Shown piece after piece: positions 8,950-16,851 of a stretch of DNA of 61,678 nucleotides (its first letter is position 1; each line of letters opens with the position of its first letter). Source of the stretch: Bifidobacterium tibiigranuli (GTDB lineage Bacteria; Actinomycetota; Actinomycetes; Actinomycetales; Bifidobacteriaceae); contig NZ_QLZA01000014.1 in the NCBI RefSeq assembly GCF_009371885.1, forward strand, positions 1 through 61,678. Reading direction: 5' to 3'. The notes under the pieces are model-generated. The model was not told the DNA's origin, made no database searches, and saw only the letters and a list, made by a program, of their open reading frames with translations. The translations under genes and the position numbers were made by a program.

Positions 8950-10857
8950 TCAGCGCTGCGAGCGATTGATGGCGGAGATGATCGCCTTCAGGGAGCTGGT
9001 GGTGATGGAGGAATCCACGCCAACGCCCCAGATGATCTTGGTGTCAGCCTCCTCGCCGATCTGGCACTCCACATAGGAGGCGGCCAGGGCTTCGGAGCCG
9101 GCGGTCATGGCGTGCTCGGCGTAGTCCATGATCGAGACGGTAATGCCCAGCGTGCGAATCGCGTTGAGGAAGGCCGCGAGCGGGCCGTTACCCAGGCCGG
9201 ATATCTCGCGCTCAACCGGCGTCGCGTCAGGCGTGGCGCCACGATCGAGGATGCGCACCTTGATGACGGTGTCCGAACCATCCTCGCCCGAGGACGAAGT
9301 GACCTTGAGCAGCTTGAGGCGGCCCCACTGCTTGAGGGTCGCATCGCCGCCGTCGCCCATGACCTCCGCCGCAGCGGTCACGCCGCCGTCCTCGACCGGC
9401 AGGTACTCGTCCTTGAAGAGATGCCAGATATCGGCGTCCTTGACTTCCTTCTTGGTGCGATCCGCGTAGGCCTGCACGACCTTGTCGAACTCCACCTGCA
9501 GCCGCTTGGGCAGGTCGAAGTTGTGGTTGGTCTTGAGCAGGTAGGCCATGCCGCCCTTGCCGGACTGCGAGTTGACGCGGATGATGGCCTCGTAGGTGCC
9601 GCCGATGTCCTTGGGGTCGATTGGCAGATACGGCACGAGCCACACGAAGCTGTCAAGCTCCGCTCCAGCGCGCTGCGCGGCCATTTCACGCGCATCCAAG
9701 CCCTTTTTGATCGCATCCTGATGCGACCCAGAAAATGCCGTGAACACGAAGTTGCCGGCGTAGGGATGGCGCTCCGAAATCTTGATCTGGTTGCAGTATT
9801 CGACCGTTTTGCGGATCTCGGGCACATTCGAGTAGTCGATCTGCGGGTCAATGCCCTGCGTGAGCAGGTTGAGGCCCAAAGTCACCAGGTCGACGTTGCC
9901 GGTGCGCTCGCCGTTGCCCAGCAGGCAGCCCTCGACGCGGTCGACGCCGGCGAGCAGCGCCAGCTCAGTGGCGGCCACGGCCATGCCCTCGTCGTTGTGC
10001 GGATGCACGGAAAGCACGACGCAGTCGCGATCCTGCAGATGGTTGGACATGTATTCCATCTCATCGGCGAAGACGTTCGGCGTGGTCATCTCCACCGTGG
10101 CTGGCAGGTTGAAGATGATCTTGTGCTCGGGCGTGGGCTTGATGACGTCGGTCACCGCATTGCACACCTCAGCCGCGTATTCGGGCTCGGTGCCGGTGAA
10201 CGACTCCGGCGAATACTCGTAATACAGCTCGGTGTCGCCCACCTCGGCCTCAAGCTCCTTGCACAAGGTGGCCGCATCGGTGGCGAGCCTCTTGATGCCC
10301 GCCTTGTCCTTGCGGAACACGACCTCGCGCTGCAGCACGGAAACCGAATTGTAGAAATGCACGACGGCGCGGCGCGCACCCCGCAGGCACTCGTAAGTCT
10401 TGCGAATCAGGTGCTCGCGCGCCTGAGTGAGCACGATGATGGTCACGTCCTCGGGGATGAGCTCGCGCTCGATAAGCATGCGGATGAAATCGTAATCCGT
10501 CTCCGAAGCACTCGGGAAACCGACCTCGATCTCCTTGAAGCCCATCGAGACGAGCATGTTCCAGAAGCGCAGTTTGCGCTCCGGATCCATCGGGTTGACC
10601 AGCGCCTGATTGCCATCGCGCAGGTCGACCGAAGCCCAGCGCGGCGCACGCTGCAGGGTCTTGCCCGGCCAGGTGCGCTCAGGATAGTCGAAGGGAATCT
10701 GCTTGTTATAAGCCACGTACTTGGTGTAGGGCATGGCGCTCGGCTTCTGCGGCGCTCCGATGAATCTGCGAGGAGGCAGCAGCAGGTCGTTGTTCCCCCC
10801 ATTGGACTTTGCGGCTTGTGCCGCGAGATCAAATACTGATGATTGATCCTGACCCAT
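8950..10857 (-). CDS. leuA: 2-isopropylmalate synthase
   Basis: First committed enzyme of leucine synthesis, joining acetyl-CoA and 2-oxoisovalerate; about 635 aa, the long actinobacterial form. Visible are the N-terminal YTKYVAYNKQIPFDYPERTWPG, the TIM-barrel active-site segment WASVDLRDGNQALVNPMD, the metal-binding SVHPHNDEGMAVAATELALLAG, and the C-terminal LeuA regulatory domain that senses leucine (from about residue 480). Start set at ATG 10857, preceded by AAGGAGG. A monocistronic unit: terminator downstream, divergent glycosyltransferase gene upstream. No clear leucine-rich leader peptide or T-box was found in the 5' region. Confidence 0.96.
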   Translation of the reverse strand: MGQDQSSVFDLAAQAAKSNGGNNDLLLPPRRFIGAPQKPSAMPYTKYVAYNKQIPFDYPERTWPGKTLQRAPRWASVDLRDGNQALVNPMDPERKLRFWNMLVSMGFKEIEVGFPSASETDYDFIRMLIERELIPEDVTIIVLTQAREHLIRKTYECLRGARRAVVHFYNSVSVLQREVVFRKDKAGIKRLATDAATLCKELEAEVGDTELYYEYSPESFTGTEPEYAAEVCNAVTDVIKPTPEHKIIFNLPATVEMTTPNVFADEMEYMSNHLQDRDCVVLSVHPHNDEGMAVAATELALLAGVDRVEGCLLGNGERTGNVDLVTLGLNLLTQGIDPQIDYSNVPEIRKTVEYCNQIKISERHPYAGNFVFTAFSGSHQDAIKKGLDAREMAAQRAGAELDSFVWLVPYLPIDPKDIGGTYEAIIRVNSQSGKGGMAYLLKTNHNFDLPKRLQVEFDKVVQAYADRTKKEVKDADIWHLFKDEYLPVEDGGVTAAAEVMGDGGDATLKQWGRLKLLKVTSSSGEDGSDTVIKVRILDRGATPDATPVEREISGLGNGPLAAFLNAIRTLGITVSIMDYAEHAMTAGSEALAASYVECQIGEEADTKIIWGVGVDSSITTSSLKAIISAINRSQR

Positions 10858-11104
10858 CACTCCTCCTTCTTTCTTCTGTATCACGACTTCCGCATGGAAG
10901 CATGTACTGCCTGTAGAATCCGCGCCGAAGTCCGATGCGAATCGTTAACGTGCCCGTAACATGCACGCACCTGCCTCAGTGTACCCACGACCTACCCCAG
11001 TGCTTTGGGCTGCATGTTGGACGCGAGTAGACTGGCGTGATGCGGATCGCCGTCCGCATCACGAATGTATATGACCCGCTGGCGGCGGGCGGAATCAAGG
11101 CAGG

Positions 11105-12268
11105 TTGGAACAGGTGCGCATAGCTTTTGTCTTCGACGACACGCTCGACGTCCACGACGGTGTCCAGCAGCATATCGTCACGCTCGGGCGCGAGCTGGCG
11201 CGGCGCGGGCATCATGTCGAGTACTTGGTAGGGGAAAGCGAGCATTCGCCGATGCCGGACACGCACTCGCTGTCCAAGAACGTGATGGTGTCGTTCAACG
11301 GCAACCGCATGCGCGTGCCTGTCGCATCCAGCCGCGCGCAGATTCGTAGGACGCTGCACGAAGGGAACTACGACATTCTGCATGTGCAGGCGCCATACAG
11401 CCCGTTGCTCGCCGGGCGCGTTCTTGCGCTGGCGCCGCAGACGGCGGGCGTGGTCGCCACGTATCATATCGCGCCCACATCGATGGCCGCGTATTACGGC
11501 GGCAAGGCTTTGGGTATGATTAACCAGCGCACGCACCGGCGCATCGACGAGGTGGTGGCAGTGTCTCCCGTGGCGGCCTCCTACGCACGGCATACCGCGC
11601 ATGTCGAAAGCCGCGTCATCGCGAATCCGGTCGATGTGCAGGCTTATGTGGCGGCGCGCGCTCAGGCGGGTGCGGCATGCATCGCACAATTCCACGGCGA
11701 GGGGCCGCATGTGGTGTTCGTCGGGCGCTTCGTCAGCCGCAAGGGAGCCGGCATTCTGCTTGAGGCATTGGACTGGGGCGAACGTCAGGGCATCTTCCCG
11801 CCGGGCATGCATGTGACGCTCGCCGGGGCCGGGCCGCTGTTGGAGGAATGCCGGGCCACAGCCGCACGACTGCGCACACCGGTTGCATTCCCCGGATTCG
11901 TCAATGAGCGCGACAAGCCGGCGCTGCTGGCGAGCGCGGATGCGGCGGTCTTCCCTTCGACGGGAGGCGAATCATTCGGCATCGTGCTCGTGGAGGCGAT
12001 AGCCGCCGGAGCACGCGTAGTGCTCGCTGGCGACAATCCCGGCTACCGGTCCACGCTGCGCGATGACGACGATGCGCTGTTCACCATCGACCCGCAGCGT
12101 CGGGCGGGCGAGCTGGCACGCAGCATCGCGCGAGCGTTGACTGACGCCCCGTGGGCTGCGAGCATGCATGAGCGGCAGGCGGAATTACTCGCACGCTACG
12201 ATGTGCGGACTGTGGCCGACGAAGTCGAAGCGGTCTATGCGCAAGCGATTGCGGATAGGCGGCAGTAG
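11105..12268 (+). CDS. GT4-family glycosyltransferase
   Basis: GT-B fold glycosyltransferase of 387 aa. The N-terminal half has the GVQQHIVTLGRELARRGHHVEYL acceptor-side motif. The C-terminal half has VVFVGRFVSRKGAGILLEAL and the donor-binding VFPSTGGESFGIVLVEAIAAG, the EX7E signature of GT4 retaining enzymes. This resembles the actinobacterial mannosyltransferases that build phosphatidylinositol mannosides and related glycolipids; the exact sugar is not readable. The first in-frame start is TTG 11105; GTG 11114 is an alternative. A short overlapping frame from 11041 looks accidental. Confidence 0.85.
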   Translation: MEQVRIAFVFDDTLDVHDGVQQHIVTLGRELARRGHHVEYLVGESEHSPMPDTHSLSKNVMVSFNGNRMRVPVASSRAQIRRTLHEGNYDILHVQAPYSPLLAGRVLALAPQTAGVVATYHIAPTSMAAYYGGKALGMINQRTHRRIDEVVAVSPVAASYARHTAHVESRVIANPVDVQAYVAARAQAGAACIAQFHGEGPHVVFVGRFVSRKGAGILLEALDWGERQGIFPPGMHVTLAGAGPLLEECRATAARLRTPVAFPGFVNERDKPALLASADAAVFPSTGGESFGIVLVEAIAAGARVVLAGDNPGYRSTLRDDDDALFTIDPQRRAGELARSIARALTDAPWAASMHERQAELLARYDVRTVADEVEAVYAQAIADRRQ

Positions 12269-12291
12269 CTGGGTACTGGCAGGCTGTTGGC

Positions 12292-12340
12292 GGTGCGTAT
12301 TGACGGTGCTTATTGACAGTACGTATTGACAGTGCTTGGC
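12292..12340. repeat. 13-bp tandem repeat between convergent genes
   Basis: Three adjacent 13-bp units (consensus RGTRCKTATTGAC) at 12292-12304, 12305-12317 and 12318-12330 plus a decaying fourth. It lies in the 124-bp spacer between the glycosyltransferase and DUF5701-like genes. Confidence 0.7.
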
Positions 12341-12392
12341 AGTGGAGCCGAGAGCACCGTTCGCTGCCCTTTGCTCGCTGCCCTTCGCAGCC

Positions 12393-13013
12393 TTACAAAA
12401 ATAGCGAGACGCCACGACGTGCGGCACAGTAGGCGTTGCCAAGCCAGGTGTGGCGCGAATTGGGCCAGACGGCACCGAGCCGAGGCGCGTTCTGGCTCAT
12501 CCATATGCTGGGCACGCGGCCATCGGTGCTGCGCGAGCCGAGCAGGTTGAAGCCGTTCTTCTTCACCAGCCAGTCAGGATGCTGGGTGGCTATCGCCAGC
12601 CCTTCGCCGATAGTCAGCGGCAGGCGCTCGTCGGTGTCGATGAGCTTGCGCGCCACATCGGGCTCGCGATTGATATAAGCCGTGCCAGTGTGCGGATCCA
12701 CAACGAGGTAGAAGGGCCCTTCGGGCGGTTCGAAGCCATCCTGCGGCAGGAAACTGGCGATGTCGCGCGGCGGCATGGTCGTGAAGCCGGCCATACGGTT
12801 GATGCTGGTACGTGCGATCAGCGATTCGGGAGAAACCAGCTCATGCGTAGGCACCAGCAGGATGTTCGTGCCCAAATCGCTGCGTTCGAGCGCGGTGATC
12901 AGCGGGCGGGCGAGGGCCCGGAACGCCGCCGAGCTCATATCGGCCACGTCCGGGTAGCCCAGAGCCACGATGCGGTCGAGCTGTTTTTGCGCTTCTTCAG
13001 ATGCCTTCGACAT
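12393..13013 (-). CDS. DUF5701-like conserved hypothetical protein
   Basis: Soluble protein of about 206 aa with no transmembrane segment or signal peptide. It resembles the actinobacterial family of unknown function DUF5701: features include ILLVPTHELVSPE, a middle GPFYLVVDPHTGTAYIN and a C-terminal LLGSRSTDGRVPSIWMSQNAPRLGAVWPNSRHTWLGNAYCAAR. Several invariant-looking Trp, Asn and Arg residues near the C-terminus suggest a ligand site, but no function is known. Start chosen at ATG 13013 (MSKASEE); the upstream in-frame start at 13034 lacks a better ribosome site. Confidence 0.7.
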   Translation of the reverse strand: MSKASEEAQKQLDRIVALGYPDVADMSSAAFRALARPLITALERSDLGTNILLVPTHELVSPESLIARTSINRMAGFTTMPPRDIASFLPQDGFEPPEGPFYLVVDPHTGTAYINREPDVARKLIDTDERLPLTIGEGLAIATQHPDWLVKKNGFNLLGSRSTDGRVPSIWMSQNAPRLGAVWPNSRHTWLGNAYCAARRGVSLFL

Positions 13014-13077
13014 AGCTCTAGTATGGCACGCCAATCGCCGGGAGTCATGCCCTGCCAGTGCGCTTGCGCTGCAAGCC

Positions 13078-14148
13078 TTATAGCTGCTCGGCGAAATGCT
13101 TGTGGGCGATGATCTCGGCCAGCTCGACGGCGTTCAGGGCAGCGCCCTTGCGCAGATTGTCGTTGGCGATGAAGAAGGCGAGGCCCTTCTTGCCGTCCAC
13201 CGCCTGATCCTGACGGATGCGTCCTACATAGCTGGGGTCCTTGCCTGCGGCCAGCTGTGGGGTGGGGATGTCATCCAGCTCGACGGCCGGAGCGGTAGCG
13301 AGCACCTCACGGGCCATATCGGGGGTTACGTCGCGCTCGAATTCGGCGTTGACGCTCATGCCGTGGGCGGTGAAGATGCCGACGCGCACGCAGGTGCAGG
13401 ATGCGGCGAGGTTCGGCAGATGCAGGATCTTGCGGCTTTCGTTGCGCAGCTTCTGCTCCTCGTCGGTCTCCTCGGAGCCGTCATCGACGATGGCACCGAT
13501 GAAAGGCACGGCGTTGAACGCGATGGTGCGCACGACCTTGGTCGGCTCGGGGAAGTCAATGGCCGAGCCGTCGAACGCGAGCTTGTCGGCGCCCTGCTCG
13601 ATTGCGGCGGCGGCCTCGTTCATCAGCTGCTCGACTCCGGCGCGACCTGCACCGGAAACCGCCTGATACGAGCTTACGATAAGCCGCTTCAGGCCGAAAT
13701 GCGTGTCAAGCGCTTTCAGGACCGGGATGCAGGCCATCGTCGTGCAGTTGGGGTTGGCCACGATGCGGCTCGGGATATCGTCCAGATCGTCGGGATTGGC
13801 CTCAGCCACGACCAGCGGCACGTCATCATGCATGCGCCATTGCGAGGAGTTGTCGACCACGTACGCACCCGCTTCAGCGAAGCGCGGCGCCCAGATCTTC
13901 GAAGTGCCGCCGCCCGCAGAGAATATGGCGATGTCGATGCCCGAAAGATCAGCCTTCTCGACGTCCTCAACCGGGATGTCGACGCCGCGCCATGTGAGCG
14001 TCGTACCGGCGGAGTGCGCTGATGCGAGGAAACGCAGGTCGCGCACCGGGAAGTCACGTTCGTCGAGCACACGGCGCATGACCATGCCCACCTGGCCGGT
14101 CGCCCCCAGCACTGCCACGTTCACGCCACGTTCGTGTATCTGCACCAT
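13078..14148 (-). CDS. asd: aspartate-semialdehyde dehydrogenase
   Basis: Reduces aspartyl phosphate to aspartate semialdehyde, the branch point to lysine/diaminopimelate, threonine and methionine. N-terminal NADP-binding motif VNVAVLGATGQVGMVMRR, phosphate-binding SAGGGTS, catalytic cysteine in VANPNCTTMACIP, and substrate-binding SSYQAVSGAGRAG are all intact. About 356 aa. Start set at ATG 14148, with GAAGGAG ten bases upstream. It follows the split aspartokinase genes, so the first two steps of the pathway are grouped, although a 376-bp repeat-filled spacer lies between. Confidence 0.95.
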   Translation of the reverse strand: MVQIHERGVNVAVLGATGQVGMVMRRVLDERDFPVRDLRFLASAHSAGTTLTWRGVDIPVEDVEKADLSGIDIAIFSAGGGTSKIWAPRFAEAGAYVVDNSSQWRMHDDVPLVVAEANPDDLDDIPSRIVANPNCTTMACIPVLKALDTHFGLKRLIVSSYQAVSGAGRAGVEQLMNEAAAAIEQGADKLAFDGSAIDFPEPTKVVRTIAFNAVPFIGAIVDDGSEETDEEQKLRNESRKILHLPNLAASCTCVRVGIFTAHGMSVNAEFERDVTPDMAREVLATAPAVELDDIPTPQLAAGKDPSYVGRIRQDQAVDGKKGLAFFIANDNLRKGAALNAVELAEIIAHKHFAEQL

Positions 14149-14524
14149 TTGAGATCGACTCCTTCTTGCTTTCCGCCCTATACTACGCAAGCGCTGCAAT
14201 CCGCAGGTGCTTGCGACTCGCACGACCACGATTCGCATGCACCTGCATATGCAGACGTTCGCCGGTCTCGCCGGTCTGCCTCGGATTTTCGGCGAAACAT
14301 TTTGCGTATGCCTCTATATTGCCCACATCGCGCCGACAACAACACGCGCGGCAAGCTGCTGTCCGGCGGTTCGGCGACTGCGTTGTGTCGCTGCTGCACT
14401 GTGTCACTACTACACCATGCCACTATGACGCTGTGTCATTGGACGATGCGTCATTGGACGCTATGTCATTGCGCCGCTACAGCGCTACAGCGCTACAGTG
14501 TACATTATTGCGCTTTGGCGCTAT
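14149..14524. repeat. spacer with 15-bp and 8-bp tandem repeats
   Basis: Between asd and the aspartokinase ACT gene. It holds three 15-bp units (CGNTNTGTCATTGGA-like) at 14429-14443, 14444-14458 and 14459-14473, then three exact CGCTACAG units at 14475-14498. Earlier sequence (14380-14428) looks like older, decayed copies. No convincing gene is present; the asd promoter must lie in here. Confidence 0.7.
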
Positions 14525-15091
14525 TCAGCGGCCAGTGCCGCCGTACACCACGGCTTCAATCCGCTCAGCGTCCAGGCCATAGGCAGTATGCAGCGCCTTG
14601 ACCGCCTCGTCCAGATCATCGAGAGGCACCAGGGCGGCAATGCGGATCTCGGAGGTCGAGATCATCATCACGTTGATGCCATGCTCACTGAGCGCGTTGA
14701 AGAACTTCGCGGCGAGGCCGGAATGCGTTTTCATGCCCACGCCCACGACCGCCACCTTGCCGACGGAGGAGTTCACATCGAAGGACTGGTAGCCCAGCTC
14801 CTCGTGCTTGTCTTCCAGCACCTCCTGCACGCGCTTGGCGGCAGAGCCGGGCACGGTGAAGGAGATATCCGCCGTGCCGGTCGAAGCGCTGGCCTGCACG
14901 ATCATGTCGATGTTCACGCCGGCCTCGGCGAGCGTGCTGAAGACGCGTGCCGCCATGCCCGGTTCGTCAGGCATGGCACGCACGGTCACCAGGGACTCGC
15001 TGCGGTCGTGCGCCACGCCGGAGATCACCGGGGCCTCAGGGTCGAGGTCGGGAAAGAGATCGCCCATCGAGACGTTCATGTTGTTGGTCAT
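14525..15091 (-). CDS. aspartokinase regulatory (ACT-domain) subunit, separate gene
   Basis: A stand-alone pair of ACT domains, 188 aa. The sequence runs from VISGVAHDRSESLVTVRAMPD, the start of the first ACT domain in ordinary aspartokinases, through GVNIDMIVQASAS and VGKVAVVGVGMKTHSGLA to the C-terminal HTAYGLD. There is no kinase domain. It corresponds to the beta subunit that binds lysine/threonine for feedback inhibition. Start set at ATG 15091 with AAGGCAGG in front. The catalytic part is encoded 136 bp upstream as an independent ORF. Confidence 0.88.
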   Translation of the reverse strand: MTNNMNVSMGDLFPDLDPEAPVISGVAHDRSESLVTVRAMPDEPGMAARVFSTLAEAGVNIDMIVQASASTGTADISFTVPGSAAKRVQEVLEDKHEELGYQSFDVNSSVGKVAVVGVGMKTHSGLAAKFFNALSEHGINVMMISTSEIRIAALVPLDDLDEAVKALHTAYGLDAERIEAVVYGGTGR

Positions 15092-15227
15092 AATCCTGCC
15101 TTCTCGGTTCGAAGCATGCCGTGTTGGGGTAACTGCTGGATTGTCTTGAAAATCATTGTCATAGGAACTATCTGTGCCGCTGTGCCGCGCCCGGACCATG
15201 ATGCCCTGGCGATAGACCCGGCCGCAT

Positions 15228-15992
15228 TCAGCTCAGATTCGGCAGACTGCGCGGGTCGACGCCGTCCGGCACGATCACGGTGCCGCTGCGGTGCGAGAAG
15301 GAGCTGCGCACATGCAGGGGCATGCCGAAGCGCTGCGCGTATTCGACGCAACGCAATGCCAGCACCTTCGATCCGCAGGAGGTCATTTCCAGAATCGATT
15401 CGTAATCGATTGACGGAATGCGCCGCGCTGTGGGCACGATGCGTGGATCCGCAGTGAAGACGCCATCAACGTCTGTGTATATCTCGCATACGTCCGCGCC
15501 CAGCGCCACCGCGAGCGCCACCGCCGACGTGTCGGAGCCGCCGCGGCCCAGTGTCGTCGCATCGCCTATCTCGCTCACGCCTTGGAAGCCTGCGGCAATC
15601 GCCACGCAGCCCTCTTCCATCGCCTTGCGCAAGCGCGCGGGGCGCACGGCCTTGATATGCGCGGTGCCGAACTTCGCGTCGGTCATGAAGCCCGCCTGCG
15701 AGCCGGTGAAGGAACGCGCCTTCGAGCCTTCGGCGTGAATGGCCATCGCCAGCAGACTCATCGAAATGCGCTCGCCTGCTGTCATGAGCATGTCCATCTC
15801 GCGCGCCGGAGGGTTCGAATCAATGCTCATCGCCTGGTCGATGAGGTCGTCGGTGGTATCCCCCATCGCCGAGACCACAACCGCCACATCATTGCCCGCC
15901 CGCTTCGTTTCGACGATGCGTTTGGCGACACGCTTGATCGAATCGGTGTCGGCGACCGATGAGCCGCCGTATTTCTGCACGATAAGAGCCAC
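15228..15992 (-). CDS. lysC: aspartokinase catalytic subunit (kinase domain only)
   Basis: Phosphorylates aspartate, first step of the aspartate family. The N-terminus [19 protein letters not shown] is the kinase signature. [40 protein letters not shown] and the end [19 protein letters not shown] complete an amino-acid kinase fold of about 254 aa. Normal actinobacterial LysC is about 420 aa and continues into two ACT domains; here the frame ends right at the linker. Start set at GTG 15992 with AAGGA upstream; an in-frame ATG-less extension to 16040 is less likely. Confidence 0.9.
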   Translation of the reverse strand: MALIVQKYGGSSVADTDSIKRVAKRIVETKRAGNDVAVVVSAMGDTTDDLIDQAMSIDSNPPAREMDMLMTAGERISMSLLAMAIHAEGSKARSFTGSQAGFMTDAKFGTAHIKAVRPARLRKAMEEGCVAIAAGFQGVSEIGDATTLGRGGSDTSAVALAVALGADVCEIYTDVDGVFTADPRIVPTARRIPSIDYESILEMTSCGSKVLALRCVEYAQRFGMPLHVRSSFSHRSGTVIVPDGVDPRSLPNLS

Positions 15993-16040
15993 GACTGTCC
16001 AATCCTTGTTTCGTCGATTCGCTGCGTTTATTCTACGCAA

Positions 16041-16239
16041 ACAGGGCGATTATACCCGCAGGCGAAGCAGTTGCGCATCGCGGTGGCCGCTATGCGGGCC
16101 GTTTTGCGCCATTGTTGGTGTTTTTTGCGTTGACGTTGTAGCGATGTTGCAGTGCGCCGCATTATGCATATGTGCGCTATTTGCCTTGTAGTTCTGCGGC
16201 TCTGTGGTTCTGCGACTTTGCAGCTCTATGACTTTGCAG
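16041..16239. repeat. recR-lysC spacer with degenerate tandem repeat
   Basis: Contains repeated GACTTTGCAGCTNT/GGTTCTGCG-type units around 16190-16250, running into the recR 3' end. No gene is evident; the lysC promoter is on the far side, so this spacer must carry any lysC-side terminator-free region upstream of nothing else on this strand. Confidence 0.4.
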
Positions 16240-16842
16240 CTACGCCTCGCGACGACCGGCGAGTGCACGTCCGAGCGTGATCTCGTCGGCATATTCCAGG
16301 TCGCTGCCGACGGGCAAGCCGCTGGCGAGCCGGGTCACCAGGATGCCCAGCGGGGACAGCAGTCTGCTGAGGTAGGTCGTGGTGGCTTCGCCTTCGATGT
16401 TGGGGTCAAGGGCGAGGATGATCTCCTTGACTTCGTCGGTTTTGAGCCGGTCGAGCAGCTTGGGGATGTTCAGGTCGTTCGGCCCGACGTTGGCCATAGG
16501 GTTGATGGCCCCGCCCAGCACATGGTAGGTACCGCGATACTCCCGCGTACGCTCGATGCTCATGACGTCCTTGGGCTCCTCTACCACGCAGATGAGGCTA
16601 TGGTCGCGCCGCGGATCGGCGCATATCGGGCACGGGCTCGTCTCGCACACATTGCCGCAGATGTCGCAGAACCGCACCTTCTCTTTGACTTCGCTGATTG
16701 CCTCGGCGAGGTCGCGGCTCTCCTCCTCGCTCGCCGACAGCAGGTAGAAGGCGATGCGCTGCGCGCCCTTGGGCCCGATGCCGGGAAGATGCGCGAATGC
16801 ATCGATCAGGCGCTGTATCGCGCCGTCATAAGCCAATGCCAT
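16240..16842 (-). CDS. recR: recombination protein RecR
   Basis: Recombinational repair protein of 200 aa, the standard length. Helix-hairpin-helix near the N-terminus ([20 protein letters not shown]), zinc finger [16 protein letters not shown], and a TOPRIM domain ([14 protein letters not shown] ... [17 protein letters not shown]). Works with RecF/RecO to load RecA at gaps. It starts 9 bp after the dnaX stop; the dnaX-recR order is widely conserved, and the two are surely co-transcribed. Confidence 0.97.
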   Translation of the reverse strand: MALAYDGAIQRLIDAFAHLPGIGPKGAQRIAFYLLSASEEESRDLAEAISEVKEKVRFCDICGNVCETSPCPICADPRRDHSLICVVEEPKDVMSIERTREYRGTYHVLGGAINPMANVGPNDLNIPKLLDRLKTDEVKEIILALDPNIEGEATTTYLSRLLSPLGILVTRLASGLPVGSDLEYADEITLGRALAGRREA

Positions 16843-16851
16843 AGGTTTTCG

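Noticed and set aside
8761..10839. 692-aa plus-strand ORF opposite leuA
   Set aside because: Antisense shadow of leuA with typical shadow composition; leuA has all motifs and a strong ribosome site.
10858..11104. T-box or leucine attenuator upstream of leuA
   Set aside because: No T-box core sequence, leucine-rich leader or paired terminator was found.
11041..11125. 27-codon leader-like ORF before the glycosyltransferase
   Set aside because: Overlaps the gene start out of frame, no ribosome site, no amino-acid run pointing to attenuation.
14149..14600. Overlapping plus-strand ORFs of 138-155 aa in the asd upstream spacer
   Set aside because: They translate short tandem repeats and decayed repeat DNA, without ribosome sites.
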